Source: JAPKZH01 sp964537875 | GTDB taxonomy: Bacteria; Acidobacteriota; Aminicenantia; Aminicenantales; UBA4085 | Reading direction: 5' to 3' | Length of the DNA stretch: 64,000 bases | NCBI GenBank assembly: GCA_964537875.1 | Contig: CAZIDN010000005.1 | Span: 57,703 to 121,702 of the forward strand | Shown: piece after piece, positions 1-7,707 of the stretch | How the letters are laid out: each line of letters opens with the position of its first letter | Position numbering within the stretch: position 1 is the first letter of the stretch | The notes under the pieces: generated by a model | Database searches by the model: none | What the model was told of the DNA's origin: nothing | The model's input: only the letters and a program-made list of their open reading frames with translations | Position numbers and translations under genes: made by a program

Positions 1-1256
1 GTTAGCTCGCGGAATAGCCTTGGATTGAAATATCCTGCTTGAGCTTGGACCTGGCAACCTTTCCGCCTTATTTTTATGGCTATTTCATGATATTTTCCGT
101 CCCATGTCTGCCCGATGTAGTACCCCAGGACATAAAAAGAGTTGGCGGCATTTTGGATCTCTTCCATGATTCTTGGGTAGTCCTGGATATTCCCGAAATA
201 TTTCCCCCCTGTCTCTGCAGCCATTCTCTGGAGTGATGATTTTCCAAGCTGCTGTCGGTCTTGAAAGCCGTAGCGCGGATCTGAACTCGTGTTCGTTCCT
301 TCTCCATACAAGGGGTAAACTGAGCTGTCCGAGGCGGCCAACATTTTTATCATGTCATTGTATCGATCGTTTAATCGAATATCGGCAAAGGCGTCCTGAA
401 AGATGAAGTCCCGCATATTCACACCTTTCTTTGATGTATCGCCTTCGAATATCGAGCTCGGAATCCCCGTTGAGAGATAAAGAATATATTTATGGCCCTG
501 GATATGGCTGAGCGCTTGGCCGAATTCTCTCATGATCCTCAAAAAAATGATCACCTGTTGTTTGAAGAGAAGCCGGTCGAATCTGATCTGGTTGAATTCA
601 TTGATTTGGAGGAGTTTTTCAGTCTCCTCCAAGCCAGAATTCTCCGGTCGAGCCGTTTCCCCGATCATTCCCCAGTATCTTCGCTCCACGTCCTCCGCCC
701 TTCCCAAGACATCTTTTATGCCGATTCCTTCAACAGCCTCTCTGACTTTTTTATGATGGGTCGTCAAGTTTTCATGCACAGTCAAATACTTGGTTGTGGA
801 ATAAGAAAGGACTCCAACCTCATCCGTCGGCCGCAATTGATGATCGAGGAAGTAAAGAGCGGCGTCTTTGGCATTTTTTATCCCTCGTCCGGAATTAAAG
901 GCAAGATCAAAGAAGAGAATAAATTTACGATTGAACTTGGATCGAGGAGGAATTTCTTCTTTGCCCGACGGCTCTGGTTTTTCGGGAAGGCTAAAAAGAA
1001 TATGCCTTTCGAAATCCGTGATGGACTGGAGCTTTCCATTGTCATAAAGCTCAAAATCTTCTTTCTTGAGATCCGTCACGGCAGAACCGTTGCTATCCAC
1101 AACATAAACCTGGACCAGCTTGAGAGTGACACCCACTTCATATTTCAAGACATCCTGGTCTGCCTTTTTCTGTGAAAACGCTGAATGGTATCCATCACCA
1201 AAGAAAATGAGGGGAAACCACAAGAAGAGAATGATCAAGCAGGCTTTTCTATTCAA
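1..1256 (-). CDS. VWFA-related secreted protein, C-terminus cut by window edge
   Basis: Reading the minus strand from a TTG at 1256 gives an open frame that runs off the left edge (about 418 residues visible). The N-terminus has a signal peptide (NRKACLIILFLWFPLIFF). A segment LVQVYVVDSNGSAVTDL followed by KEDFELYDNGK is the hallmark N-terminal module of the Acidobacteria VWFA-related family. A von Willebrand A-like fold follows: FFDLAFNSGRG, then DEVGVLSYS, then AAETGGKYFGN and NSFYVLGYY. The TTG overlaps the upstream stop by four bases (TTGA), implying translational coupling with the 1253-2134 gene. These proteins are exported, and their partners are generally unknown. The start choice rests on the signal peptide and the overlap. 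Confidence 0.85.
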   Translation of the reverse strand, partial: MNRKACLIILFLWFPLIFFGDGYHSAFSQKKADQDVLKYEVGVTLKLVQVYVVDSNGSAVTDLKKEDFELYDNGKLQSITDFERHILFSLPEKPEPSGKEEIPPRSKFNRKFILFFDLAFNSGRGIKNAKDAALYFLDHQLRPTDEVGVLSYSTTKYLTVHENLTTHHKKVREAVEGIGIKDVLGRAEDVERRYWGMIGETARPENSGLEETEKLLQINEFNQIRFDRLLFKQQVIIFLRIMREFGQALSHIQGHKYILYLSTGIPSSIFEGDTSKKGVNMRDFIFQDAFADIRLNDRYNDMIKMLAASDSSVYPLYGEGTNTSSDPRYGFQDRQQLGKSSLQRMAAETGGKYFGNIQDYPRIMEEIQNAANSFYVLGYYIGQTWDGKYHEIAIKIRRKGCQVQAQAGYFNPRLFREL

Positions 1257-2134
1257 TACTTAATCTCGGTTTGGACGATAAAAAATTTATAGTCTTTGTA
1301 AACAATATCTGTTTTCGATCGGACAAATTTTTGCCCCGCTTTATTGATATAGGCCTCTTCAACGGACAATCGACTCGGGAACCGAATTCCATTCTTTTCG
1401 AACTGATATTCCGAAATGATGGAGATCCTGGGCTCAGACTTGTATCTTCTGGCAATCTCTTCGATATTCTGAAAGTCTCTGATAACGATAGGGTTCCATA
1501 GGATTTTCAGGATGCTGAAATCCTTTTTTTTCACCCAAATTTTCCCCGAAAGATAAGAAGGATCGACTCCGTAAAGAAATCTGCGTTCATACGCGTTTTT
1601 GGGAACGGCTTCAATGACGATCGCTTCTTCTCCATAAAGGGTTTCTTCGCCAATCTGGCGATAATCATTCAGAGTATTTCCGAATTCAGCAAAAAGATCG
1701 ACCGTTCTCAGCAGAACATGCTGGTGGCGAAAAGCGAGGGTTTCCAGACTGGCGTCTTCTTTGTGGAATCTTCTGCCGTTTCTTTCCAATAATATTCTGC
1801 GTTCTTTCACATCAGATCCTTTTTTGATCAGCTGATAGTCATAAAGAAATCTTCTATTAAGTTTTCGGGCAGAAGAAGGATCTCGAGAAAAATCGATTTT
1901 TTCCGATATTTCTTCTTTGCAAATAAAATCATAAATGCCGTTTTGCAATCTGCGGCAATATTCTTCGACGTTTTTCAGGATCGTGTTGAGATTCAAGGGG
2001 CCAGAACTTTCCTGGGAAGGACCATACGCCGCACTGTTTTGATAAAAAAAAGACAAGAGAAATGTCATGAGGATCGACAAGGAACGGGAAATGACTTTTT
2101 CCCCTGCCCGGTCGAAAGCTCCTCGAATCGGCAA
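1253..2134 (-). CDS. Conserved secreted protein, partner of the VWFA-related gene
   Basis: I chose a TTG start at 2134, preceded by AGGAG with 7-base spacing. An upstream frame extends to 2188, but it runs into a repeat element (2183-2203) and has no better ribosome site. The product begins with a basic N-region and a hydrophobic stretch (SILMTFLLSFFYQNSAAYG), so it is probably exported. The mature part contains EEYCRRLQNGIYDFICKEEI, a cysteine-bearing module I associate with secreted Acidobacteria proteins of unknown role. The C-terminal half is beta-rich and lipoprotein-sorting-like (GKIWVKKKDFSILKI, ISIISEYQFEKNGIRFPS). It is coupled by a 4-bp overlap to the VWFA gene. No enzymatic motif is visible. 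Confidence 0.75.
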   Translation of the reverse strand: MPIRGAFDRAGEKVISRSLSILMTFLLSFFYQNSAAYGPSQESSGPLNLNTILKNVEEYCRRLQNGIYDFICKEEISEKIDFSRDPSSARKLNRRFLYDYQLIKKGSDVKERRILLERNGRRFHKEDASLETLAFRHQHVLLRTVDLFAEFGNTLNDYRQIGEETLYGEEAIVIEAVPKNAYERRFLYGVDPSYLSGKIWVKKKDFSILKILWNPIVIRDFQNIEEIARRYKSEPRISIISEYQFEKNGIRFPSRLSVEEAYINKAGQKFVRSKTDIVYKDYKFFIVQTEIKY

Positions 2135-2182
2135 ATCCCTTCTCCTGATGACATTAAAATTATATCGCAGGCCGACGGCCGG

Positions 2183-2226
2183 AGTCAATTTGGAGGGGAA
2201 GACGGAGGCGAGCCCGTCCGCCTCTC
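2183..2226. repeat. Second copy of the AGTCAATTTGGAGGGGAAGAC repeat with hairpin
   Basis: Bases 2183-2203 are identical to 11456-11476. They are followed by a hairpin (GGAGGCG ... CGCCTC). It lies between the radical SAM gene end and the start of the secreted-partner gene. Confidence 0.5.
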
Positions 2227-2230
2227 TTTC

Positions 2231-3676
2231 TCAGCGGTCGAGGCTGATCTCTTCTTTATAGTCGAGAGTGATCTTGGCGCCCTTCTTGGGCCGGAGTAGC
2301 TCAACCGCCCGGAGAAACGTCTTGTTGCGCTTCTGCCATGTCCGGTTCAGCTTCCGGGCATAGTGGGCAATGGCCAAGTCGATCCACTTGCCTTTAAAGA
2401 ACTTTTTCACCGTCTGTTTCATGGAATAAAATTTCTTATGGCTGAAGATCTGGGCTTTTTGAAGATCGAATATGGAAAACCGGGCCGGCCGGAAGACGGC
2501 ATGGTGGCCGTCATAGAGCGTCCAGTCGCGAAATTGGATCCGGTTCTCTGAAGCGACCTTTTCGTAGAATTCTGAGCCCGGTGCGGGCGTTAAGATCAGA
2601 AACTGGGTGGTGTTGAGCTTGGCTTTTTTGGCGAAGCGGACGGTCTTCTTGACGGTTTTCCAGTCGTCCTGGTCAAAACCGTAGACGAACATGCCGTGGA
2701 TATGGATGCGGTTCTTCCGAAGGACCTTGACGGCTTGGGTGATTTCTTCCACCGTCTGTTTCTTTTTCATCTCCTCCAGGCTGTCCGGGTTCACGGTTTC
2801 AAACCCGATATAGAGCGTATGGCAGCCCGCCCGCTTCATAAGCTTGACCAAGCCCACGTCCTTGGCGACATCCGCCCTGACCTGGGTTGTCCAATGGAAC
2901 TTGAACTTTTCCCGGATCATGCCTTCCAGAAGTTCCTTAGTCCGCTTCCGGTTGGCCGTGAAATTGTCGTCATAAAAGAAGATCATGTTTTTCCGGCTGT
3001 TATACTGACGGAGCTCGGCCAGGACGTTTTCCGCCGAGCGGAACCGGTACTTTTTGCCGAACATTCCGGTCACCGAGCAGAAGGAACAGTCGAACGGGCA
3101 GCCGCGCGATGTCAGCACGGGAATAGTGCTTCGCCCGCCTTTTTTTGGCTGATCCCGCTTTAGTAGCGAGAGGTCGGGAAAAGGAAGGGAATCGAGGTTG
3201 TCCGCCGGCGGCTGTTTGGGATTATGAATGATCTCCCGATCTTTCCTATAGGATAAATTGGATACTTCGGAATAATCGCCGTCTTTCTCTCGAGCATCGA
3301 TCAACTCCGTGAGGGCCCGCTCCCCTTCTCCGCGGATGACGAAGTCGGCATGCTCCAGGGCCTCCTCGGCCAGATAGGTCACATGGGGACCGCCCATGAT
3401 CACCGGGATCTCCATTTCCCGGATCCGGTCGGCGATGGCATAGGCGCGGGGCGCTGTGGGCGTGATCGTGGAAATGCCCACCAAATCGGCGTCTTTGATA
3501 ATTTCATAATCGATCTTCCGCATCTCTTCGACAAAGATCTCCACGTCCCAGCCTCTCTTCTTCATGATCGTGCCCAACAGAATCGTCCCCAGCCGGGGCA
3601 GAGGGAATTGGGAAAAGATATGAAGGTTTGAGGCCTTCGGCTCGATCAACACGATTTTTTTCATCTTAGACTCCAC
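2231..3676 (-). CDS. B12-binding-domain radical SAM protein
   Basis: The N-terminal third resembles a cobalamin-binding domain (IEPKASNLHIF, LVGISTITPTAPRAY, VIMGGPHVTYLAEEAL). The radical SAM core follows with CPFDCSFCS supplying the CxxxCxxC cluster ligands (Cys193, 197, 200). It has the usual downstream elements FFYDDNFTANRKRT and HTLYIGFETVNPDSL. Length and order match the BchE/MiaB-like B12-SAM class, whose members perform methylations or ring chemistry. The substrate cannot be read from sequence. A GTG start at 3676 has GGGGAG upstream; an ATG at 3664 has GGTGGAG upstream. Either way the gene touches or overlaps the MerR gene end (3666), so the two are probably co-transcribed and MerR may control it. 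Confidence 0.88.
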   Translation of the reverse strand: MESKMKKIVLIEPKASNLHIFSQFPLPRLGTILLGTIMKKRGWDVEIFVEEMRKIDYEIIKDADLVGISTITPTAPRAYAIADRIREMEIPVIMGGPHVTYLAEEALEHADFVIRGEGERALTELIDAREKDGDYSEVSNLSYRKDREIIHNPKQPPADNLDSLPFPDLSLLKRDQPKKGGRSTIPVLTSRGCPFDCSFCSVTGMFGKKYRFRSAENVLAELRQYNSRKNMIFFYDDNFTANRKRTKELLEGMIREKFKFHWTTQVRADVAKDVGLVKLMKRAGCHTLYIGFETVNPDSLEEMKKKQTVEEITQAVKVLRKNRIHIHGMFVYGFDQDDWKTVKKTVRFAKKAKLNTTQFLILTPAPGSEFYEKVASENRIQFRDWTLYDGHHAVFRPARFSIFDLQKAQIFSHKKFYSMKQTVKKFFKGKWIDLAIAHYARKLNRTWQKRNKTFLRAVELLRPKKGAKITLDYKEEISLDR

Positions 3677-4379
3677 CGGATCTCCCCGCTCTCTTCTGGT
3701 TCTTCGCCTTCAGGGTGAGGATCTCCTTTTTCTTTTTCTTCATCAGGCTCTCCCAGCGGTCCATGCCCTCCTGGAAAAGCTTCATTTTGTCGAAAAGGGT
3801 TTGAATGCTTTCCAGCATGGCCTCGAGCTTCGAGGTCGCGGCGGCTTTGTCAAACGACTCCAACCGCTCTTGAAGGGCCAGGAAGTCCCGGGAATAGTCC
3901 GAGATGACTTTGATCTCTTCCAGGGTGTAACCGAAGAGCTGCAGGTCCTGGACGAGCTTGCAGAGATAAACATAAATTTTCGAATACAGCCTGAAACCGC
4001 CCTCGCTCCGCATGTCGGGCTCGATGATGCCCTTGTCCTCCCAATGCTTGATCGTCCGGGGGCTGACGCCGGCTTTCTCAGCCAGGCTGCCCACGGTCAA
4101 GTATTGATCGAGACCGTTGTTATTGGCGCGGTTTGTCTTGGCCCTGGGCAGGCCGATTTTCTTGATGATCTTCTGGATTTCCTCGAGCCCATAGCCCAAT
4201 TCCTTGAGCTTGAGGATGTTCTCCAGCCTGGCCAGGGTTTCCTCCGAAAAAAGGGGGGTTTTGTCGTCGGTGAAGCCCGCCGGCTTGACCAGTTTCTCTT
4301 TCGTCCATCGGATAAGGACTTCCTCGGAGACGCCGGTTCTCCGGAGCAAATCGTCTTTGTTAAAGACATTTTTATTCAT
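3666..4379 (-). CDS. Tandem-domain MerR-family transcriptional regulator
   Basis: Two MerR-type winged helix domains lie in one 237-residue chain. Residues about 1-65 (KDDLLRRTGVSEEVLIRWTK, then LENILKLKELGYGLEEIQKI) form a diverged copy. Residues about 93-165 (YLTVGSLAEKAGVSPRTIKH, then LVQDLQLFGYTLEEIKVI) form a canonical copy. A long coiled coil with a lysine-rich end follows (MKKKKKEILTLKAKNQKR). No metal- or drug-binding cysteine motif is seen, so the ligand is unknown. The gene is first in a unit with the radical SAM gene and has its own promoter and an inverted-repeat candidate operator upstream, suggesting autoregulation. Confidence 0.9.
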   Translation of the reverse strand: MNKNVFNKDDLLRRTGVSEEVLIRWTKEKLVKPAGFTDDKTPLFSEETLARLENILKLKELGYGLEEIQKIIKKIGLPRAKTNRANNNGLDQYLTVGSLAEKAGVSPRTIKHWEDKGIIEPDMRSEGGFRLYSKIYVYLCKLVQDLQLFGYTLEEIKVISDYSRDFLALQERLESFDKAAATSKLEAMLESIQTLFDKMKLFQEGMDRWESLMKKKKKEILTLKAKNQKRAGRSGGV

Positions 4380-4386
4380 ATTATAC

Positions 4387-4433
4387 CTTTACGTATATAT
4401 TCATATTTAAAAAAATATAAAGTATACGTATAG
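4387..4433. promoter_or_regulatory. Candidate MerR operator, inverted repeat
   Basis: Arms CTTTACGTATA (4387-4397) and the reverse complement of 4423-4433 (CTATACGTATA) match at 10 of 11 positions, in an otherwise very AT-rich 60-bp stretch. The distal arm abuts the -10 box of the MerR promoter. An operator downstream of -10 with a 17-bp spacer promoter fits repression better than classical MerR DNA-twisting activation. This is inference from position and symmetry. Confidence 0.5.
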
Positions 4434-4435
4434 AG

Positions 4436-4464
4436 ATACTAATTTTGTCGGGAGAGTTTGTCAA
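4436..4464 (-). promoter_or_regulatory. Sigma-70-like promoter of the MerR/radical SAM unit
   Basis: On the minus strand a perfect TTGACA (4464-4459) is followed after 17 bases by TAGTAT (4441-4436). The transcript would start near 4430, inside the inverted repeat, about 50 bases before the MerR start codon. Confidence 0.65.
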
Positions 4465-4523
4465 GCGTTAGTTTTTTTCGAGCGATAGCATCCCCGCCTG
4501 CCCTTTTGGGGCTTCCAGGCGGA

Positions 4524-4676
4524 TTAAAAAGACCATCGGGCAGCCCCCAGCTGCTTAAGAATGGTATCTTCCGTGTATCGGATCTTGGCCTCGATGATCC
4601 TGTCAAGGAGTGGGTAAAAGAGCCGGCCGGACAAAGAGATTTTGTTTTTAAGTTTGAGCTTCATCGTGCCGCCCAT
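4524..4676 (-). CDS. Possible 50-residue protein, unknown
   Basis: Immediately downstream of the VKOR-DsbA gene (19 bases after its stop), a short frame starts at ATG 4676, with a second ATG at 4664. It encodes a basic amphipathic peptide containing LFYPLLDRIIEAKIRYTEDT. The composition looks protein-like and the gene would be in the same transcript, but the ribosome site is weak. It could also be chance coding on a 3' trailer. Confidence 0.35.
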   Translation of the reverse strand: MGGTMKLKLKNKISLSGRLFYPLLDRIIEAKIRYTEDTILKQLGAARWSF

Positions 4677-4695
4677 GGATGCGGCTTTTTCCCAA

Positions 4696-5997
4696 CTATT
4701 TTTTATCGGTGGGTTTAGCGGCCGGTTTCTTCTTGGCGGGCTCCAGGTCGACCCAATTCTCCATGAAGCGCTGGCTGCCGGCTGTTCCGCTCTCCGACAG
4801 CAGCGACTCAAAAATGGCCTTGAGCTGGGCATAGGGCAGCGTCCCGATGATCATCCGGTTGTTGACGATCAAGGTCGGCGTGGAGCGGATACCGTAGCTG
4901 AATTTATCCGAAGTCTTATCATATTCGGCGCCGGTGTTGATGATTTTGAGGACAAGGTCTTTGGTCGACTGGTCGGTCAAGGCCGCTTCCACTCCGTATT
5001 TCTTGGCCAGCTGGGCCCTCCACTCCGGGTTCCTGGCCTTTTCAAAATTCTCGAAGATCTCGTCGTGGATCTGGTTGAACTTGGCCGGGTCATGGGCGGC
5101 TATGAAAGAAAGGTCACAGGCACCGGGATGCTTGTTGCCCTTTTCCGGGACGACCTGGTTGCATTTGCCGTCGAGCGGGAAAAACTGAAAAGCGATATTG
5201 ATCTTTCCCTTGTATTCGTCCTTGAGCTGTTTCATTTGTTTGTAAAGGAACAGGCAGTCGGAGCAGAGAAAATCTACGTATTCGACGATCCGGATCGGTG
5301 CATCCTCGAAGCGCTCGGTCGCCATGGCCGTCCAATAGGGAGAAACAAGGCTCGGGTTCTTCACCTCGGCCAGGCTGTAATATTCTTTGACGACCCGGGT
5401 GGCCACGCCCCCCAGCTGGGCATCCTGCTTGGCCTTATAAAACAAATGAAAGCCATAGGCGCCGGCCAGCAGCACGATCGCATAGACGACCAGGTGCTTG
5501 ATCGACGGGGCAAGGAAAGCGCGAACGCTCCTCAGCCCGCCGCTCGTCGGGGCAAGGCCGTAGGCCCAGAAGAGGCCGAAGCTGATCAGGGAAAAAAGAT
5601 AATAGCCGCTGCACAGGAGGCACAGGCTCTTCAAGAAGAAGACGGAATAAAGGAGAAGCCCGATGACACCCAGCGTATTAAACAGCGAAAGCGACTTATT
5701 GGTGCGCTCGAAAACCGCCGAAGGGAACAGCGCGCCCAGGAGGACAAGGCCGCCGACGATGAGGCCGAGATACCCCATCGGAACGCCCCGGAACTGGGCG
5801 ATCGAAGAATAGGCCGAGCTGTCGCAGTTGAAAAAGGAGCTGATATCGCAGAATGAGCCCCTAAAGATGGATTCCGGGAAATTCGCCTTAAAAAAATGCT
5901 GGATCGTGAGCACCGAAGCGGCGATCATCCCGGCTCCGGAAACGAAGCTCCAGAACCGCCGCCAACGGCTTCCTTCAAGCGTCAATGACCTCTCCAT
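4696..5997 (-). CDS. Vitamin K epoxide reductase (VKOR)-DsbA thioredoxin fusion
   Basis: The start at 5997 is fixed by AGGAG seven bases upstream. The N-terminal half is a polytopic VKOR domain: Cys50 and Cys58 in a loop (FCDISSFFNCDSSAY), then CLLC (Cys126, 129) in a later helix. A further transmembrane segment (LVVYAIVLLAGAYGFHLFY) leads to a periplasmic DsbA/DsbG-like thioredoxin domain with active site CSDC (Cys245, 248) and the cis-proline loop GIRSTPTLIVNN. The fusion would pass electrons from substrate thiols through the thioredoxin and VKOR cysteines to quinone, making disulfides in exported proteins. It ends in a Lys/Pro/Ala-rich tail. It is divergent from the exported methyltransferase gene. 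Confidence 0.92.
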   Translation of the reverse strand: MERSLTLEGSRWRRFWSFVSGAGMIAASVLTIQHFFKANFPESIFRGSFCDISSFFNCDSSAYSSIAQFRGVPMGYLGLIVGGLVLLGALFPSAVFERTNKSLSLFNTLGVIGLLLYSVFFLKSLCLLCSGYYLFSLISFGLFWAYGLAPTSGGLRSVRAFLAPSIKHLVVYAIVLLAGAYGFHLFYKAKQDAQLGGVATRVVKEYYSLAEVKNPSLVSPYWTAMATERFEDAPIRIVEYVDFLCSDCLFLYKQMKQLKDEYKGKINIAFQFFPLDGKCNQVVPEKGNKHPGACDLSFIAAHDPAKFNQIHDEIFENFEKARNPEWRAQLAKKYGVEAALTDQSTKDLVLKIINTGAEYDKTSDKFSYGIRSTPTLIVNNRMIIGTLPYAQLKAIFESLLSESGTAGSQRFMENWVDLEPAKKKPAAKPTDKK

Positions 5998-6071
5998 CCG
6001 CAGTCTCCTTTCTTGAAGTGCGGCTATTCTACCACAAAAACCATGCCCTTGCCTCCTCGACCTTCCGCCTA

Positions 6072-6101
6072 TTGACAGGAACATGACTCCAGTCCTATAT
6101 T
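6072..6101 (+). promoter_or_regulatory. Sigma-70-like promoter of exported methyltransferase
   Basis: TTGACA (6072-6077), an 18-bp spacer, then TATATT (6096-6101). Transcription would start close to 6108, giving a very short leader before the ATG at 6125. Confidence 0.65.
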
Positions 6102-6124
6102 GGGGGGGTGAAAGTGAGAAAAAC

Positions 6125-7006
6125 ATGATCAAAAAAATCGCTCCGGCTTTGATTCTTCTTTCTTTGTGCCTGACGCCGTACCTTCCGGCCCAGGAAAGGC
6201 ATCTCGATGTCCCCTATGTTCCCACCAAGTATCCCGTCGTCGATGAGATGCTGAGACTGGCCAACGTCCAGAAGACCGATATTCTCATTGACCTCGGCTG
6301 CGGGGACGGCCGGATCGTCGTTGCTGCCGCGCAGAAATGCGGCGCCAGAGCGATCGGCGTCGACATCGATCCCGACCGCATCGAGGAAAGCCAAGAGAAT
6401 GCGGCAAAAGCCGGCGTGAAGGATCACGTGAAGTTCATCCAAGGTGACCTGTTTCAGGCTGATGTCCGTGAGGCCAGCGTTGTCTCCCTTTACCTGCTCA
6501 CATCCGTCAACATCAAACTTCGGCCCAGGCTCATCCGGGAATTGCGGCCGGGCACGCGCGTCGTCTCCCACAATTTCGGAATGGACAACTGGAAGCCTGA
6601 CCAAACCTCGAACGTGATGGTCGACGAGATCAGCCACGACGTTTTTCTGTGGATCATCCCGGCCAATGCCAGCGGGACGTGGAAATGGACTATGGGAGAG
6701 CCGAAAGCCAACTGGGAGATGAACCTCGAACAGCTTTTCCAGCAGATCTCCGGAAGCATCTCCGTCAACGGGGCTTCGGCCGCCCTGAAGGACGCGGTGC
6801 TCTCTGGTGACAAGATCAAGTTCACCGCGGAAAGACAGATCAATGAAAAAACCGTCTCATTCGTTTTTGAGGGAGTCGTCCGCGGACACACGATCGTCGG
6901 AAAAGCCACCCAGAACGGAAAAGAATTCGGGGAGTGGAAAGCCAGCCGCAACCCTGTAACACAAAAAGACATCGACACGGGTAGCGGCACGGACATCCGC
7001 TATTAG
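6125..7006 (+). CDS. Exported SAM-dependent methyltransferase-like protein
   Basis: I place the start at 6125 because it begins a clean signal peptide (MIKKIAPALILLSLCLTPYL, with cleavage near PAQ). The next 150 residues are a class I methyltransferase core: motif I ILIDLGCGDGRIVV, acidic residue in IGVDIDPDRI, and GDLFQ in motif II. A beta-rich C-terminal domain of about 100 residues (ISGSISVNGASAALKDA onward) has no recognised function. The combination of a Rossmann methyltransferase with export is odd because SAM is not known to be abundant in the periplasm. The fold may have been repurposed, or SAM may be supplied there. It is monocistronic, divergent from the disulfide-forming enzyme. 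Confidence 0.85.
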   Translation: MIKKIAPALILLSLCLTPYLPAQERHLDVPYVPTKYPVVDEMLRLANVQKTDILIDLGCGDGRIVVAAAQKCGARAIGVDIDPDRIEESQENAAKAGVKDHVKFIQGDLFQADVREASVVSLYLLTSVNIKLRPRLIRELRPGTRVVSHNFGMDNWKPDQTSNVMVDEISHDVFLWIIPANASGTWKWTMGEPKANWEMNLEQLFQQISGSISVNGASAALKDAVLSGDKIKFTAERQINEKTVSFVFEGVVRGHTIVGKATQNGKEFGEWKASRNPVTQKDIDTGSGTDIRY

Positions 7007-7133
7007 ATCGGGCAAAAGCGTTTCATGATTCCGGCTTAAAGATTTTTTCAAAATCAGCCTGATCCAAGATATGCATCTGGCGCGGATACCCATCGTCTTT
7101 GACAAATCCCTGCCGATCGCGTAAAAATAAATC

Positions 7134-7508
7134 ATGATCCGAAGAGAGTTCTACACAAAGCTCCCCTGCGCCGCCTTCGGAACTCTTTCTCTGCTCTCCC
7201 TCGGCGGCCAAGTTTTCGGCAAGGAGGCTCCCATGGAGAAAAAGGTCAAGGCGGTCACGGCCAAGGTCATCAGCGTCAAAGGCGCCTGCGGACTGGGCCA
7301 CAAGGTTGGCGATGTCACGACCTTCACGGAAACGGGCGTCGACGGCAAGATTTGCATTCATGCCCTCTACAGCATGATGCCGGCGGTCTTCGCCATGCTC
7401 TACGACGTGAAGTTCCCCTGGCTTCAAAATCCGGACATCAAGACCCACCCCTGCACGGACGCCGCCAATCCCGTTGTCTTCGAGATCACAAAAGTGCGGG
7501 AAGCCTAG
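7134..7508 (+). CDS. TIGR04076-like small exported protein
   Basis: This 124-residue product has a twin-arginine-like start (MIRREFYTKLPCAAFG) and hydrophobic core, so export is likely. The mature part matches the TIGR04076 pattern as I know it: a KAVTAKVISVKGACGLGHKVGD opening is followed by CIHALYSMMPAVFAMLYDVK and a C-terminal HPCTDAANPVVFEI. Three cysteines are conserved-looking, suggesting metal or cluster binding, but no activity is known. Most family members I recall are cytoplasmic, so the signal sequence is notable. The 128 bases before it carry no gene. Confidence 0.75.
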   Translation: MIRREFYTKLPCAAFGTLSLLSLGGQVFGKEAPMEKKVKAVTAKVISVKGACGLGHKVGDVTTFTETGVDGKICIHALYSMMPAVFAMLYDVKFPWLQNPDIKTHPCTDAANPVVFEITKVREA

Positions 7509-7707
7509 AACCCGATCATTTCCCTGATGATTTCATCGCCTCATACTCCAGGTCCGGCACTCATCAAGGCTGTAATGGAGAGAGGTCTGAGGGAGGCGGT
7601 GGGCGAGAATGATAATGTCGTCCCGCGTCCGCAAAAGGTAGGGGAGGGAAATAAGGGTACTTAACAAGGTCTTTGGAGAAAAATGATTCCGTCGAGAGAA
7701 AGTCGAT

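Noticed and set aside
39..1175. Several plus-strand frames covering the first 1.2 kb
   Set aside because: The minus strand has a continuous frame with clear VWFA-related motifs; the plus-strand translations show no family-like sequence and are shadows.
4642..5856. A 404-codon plus-strand frame opposite the VKOR-DsbA gene
   Set aside because: It has no signal, domain or ribosome site, and the minus strand encodes all catalytic motifs of a known family.
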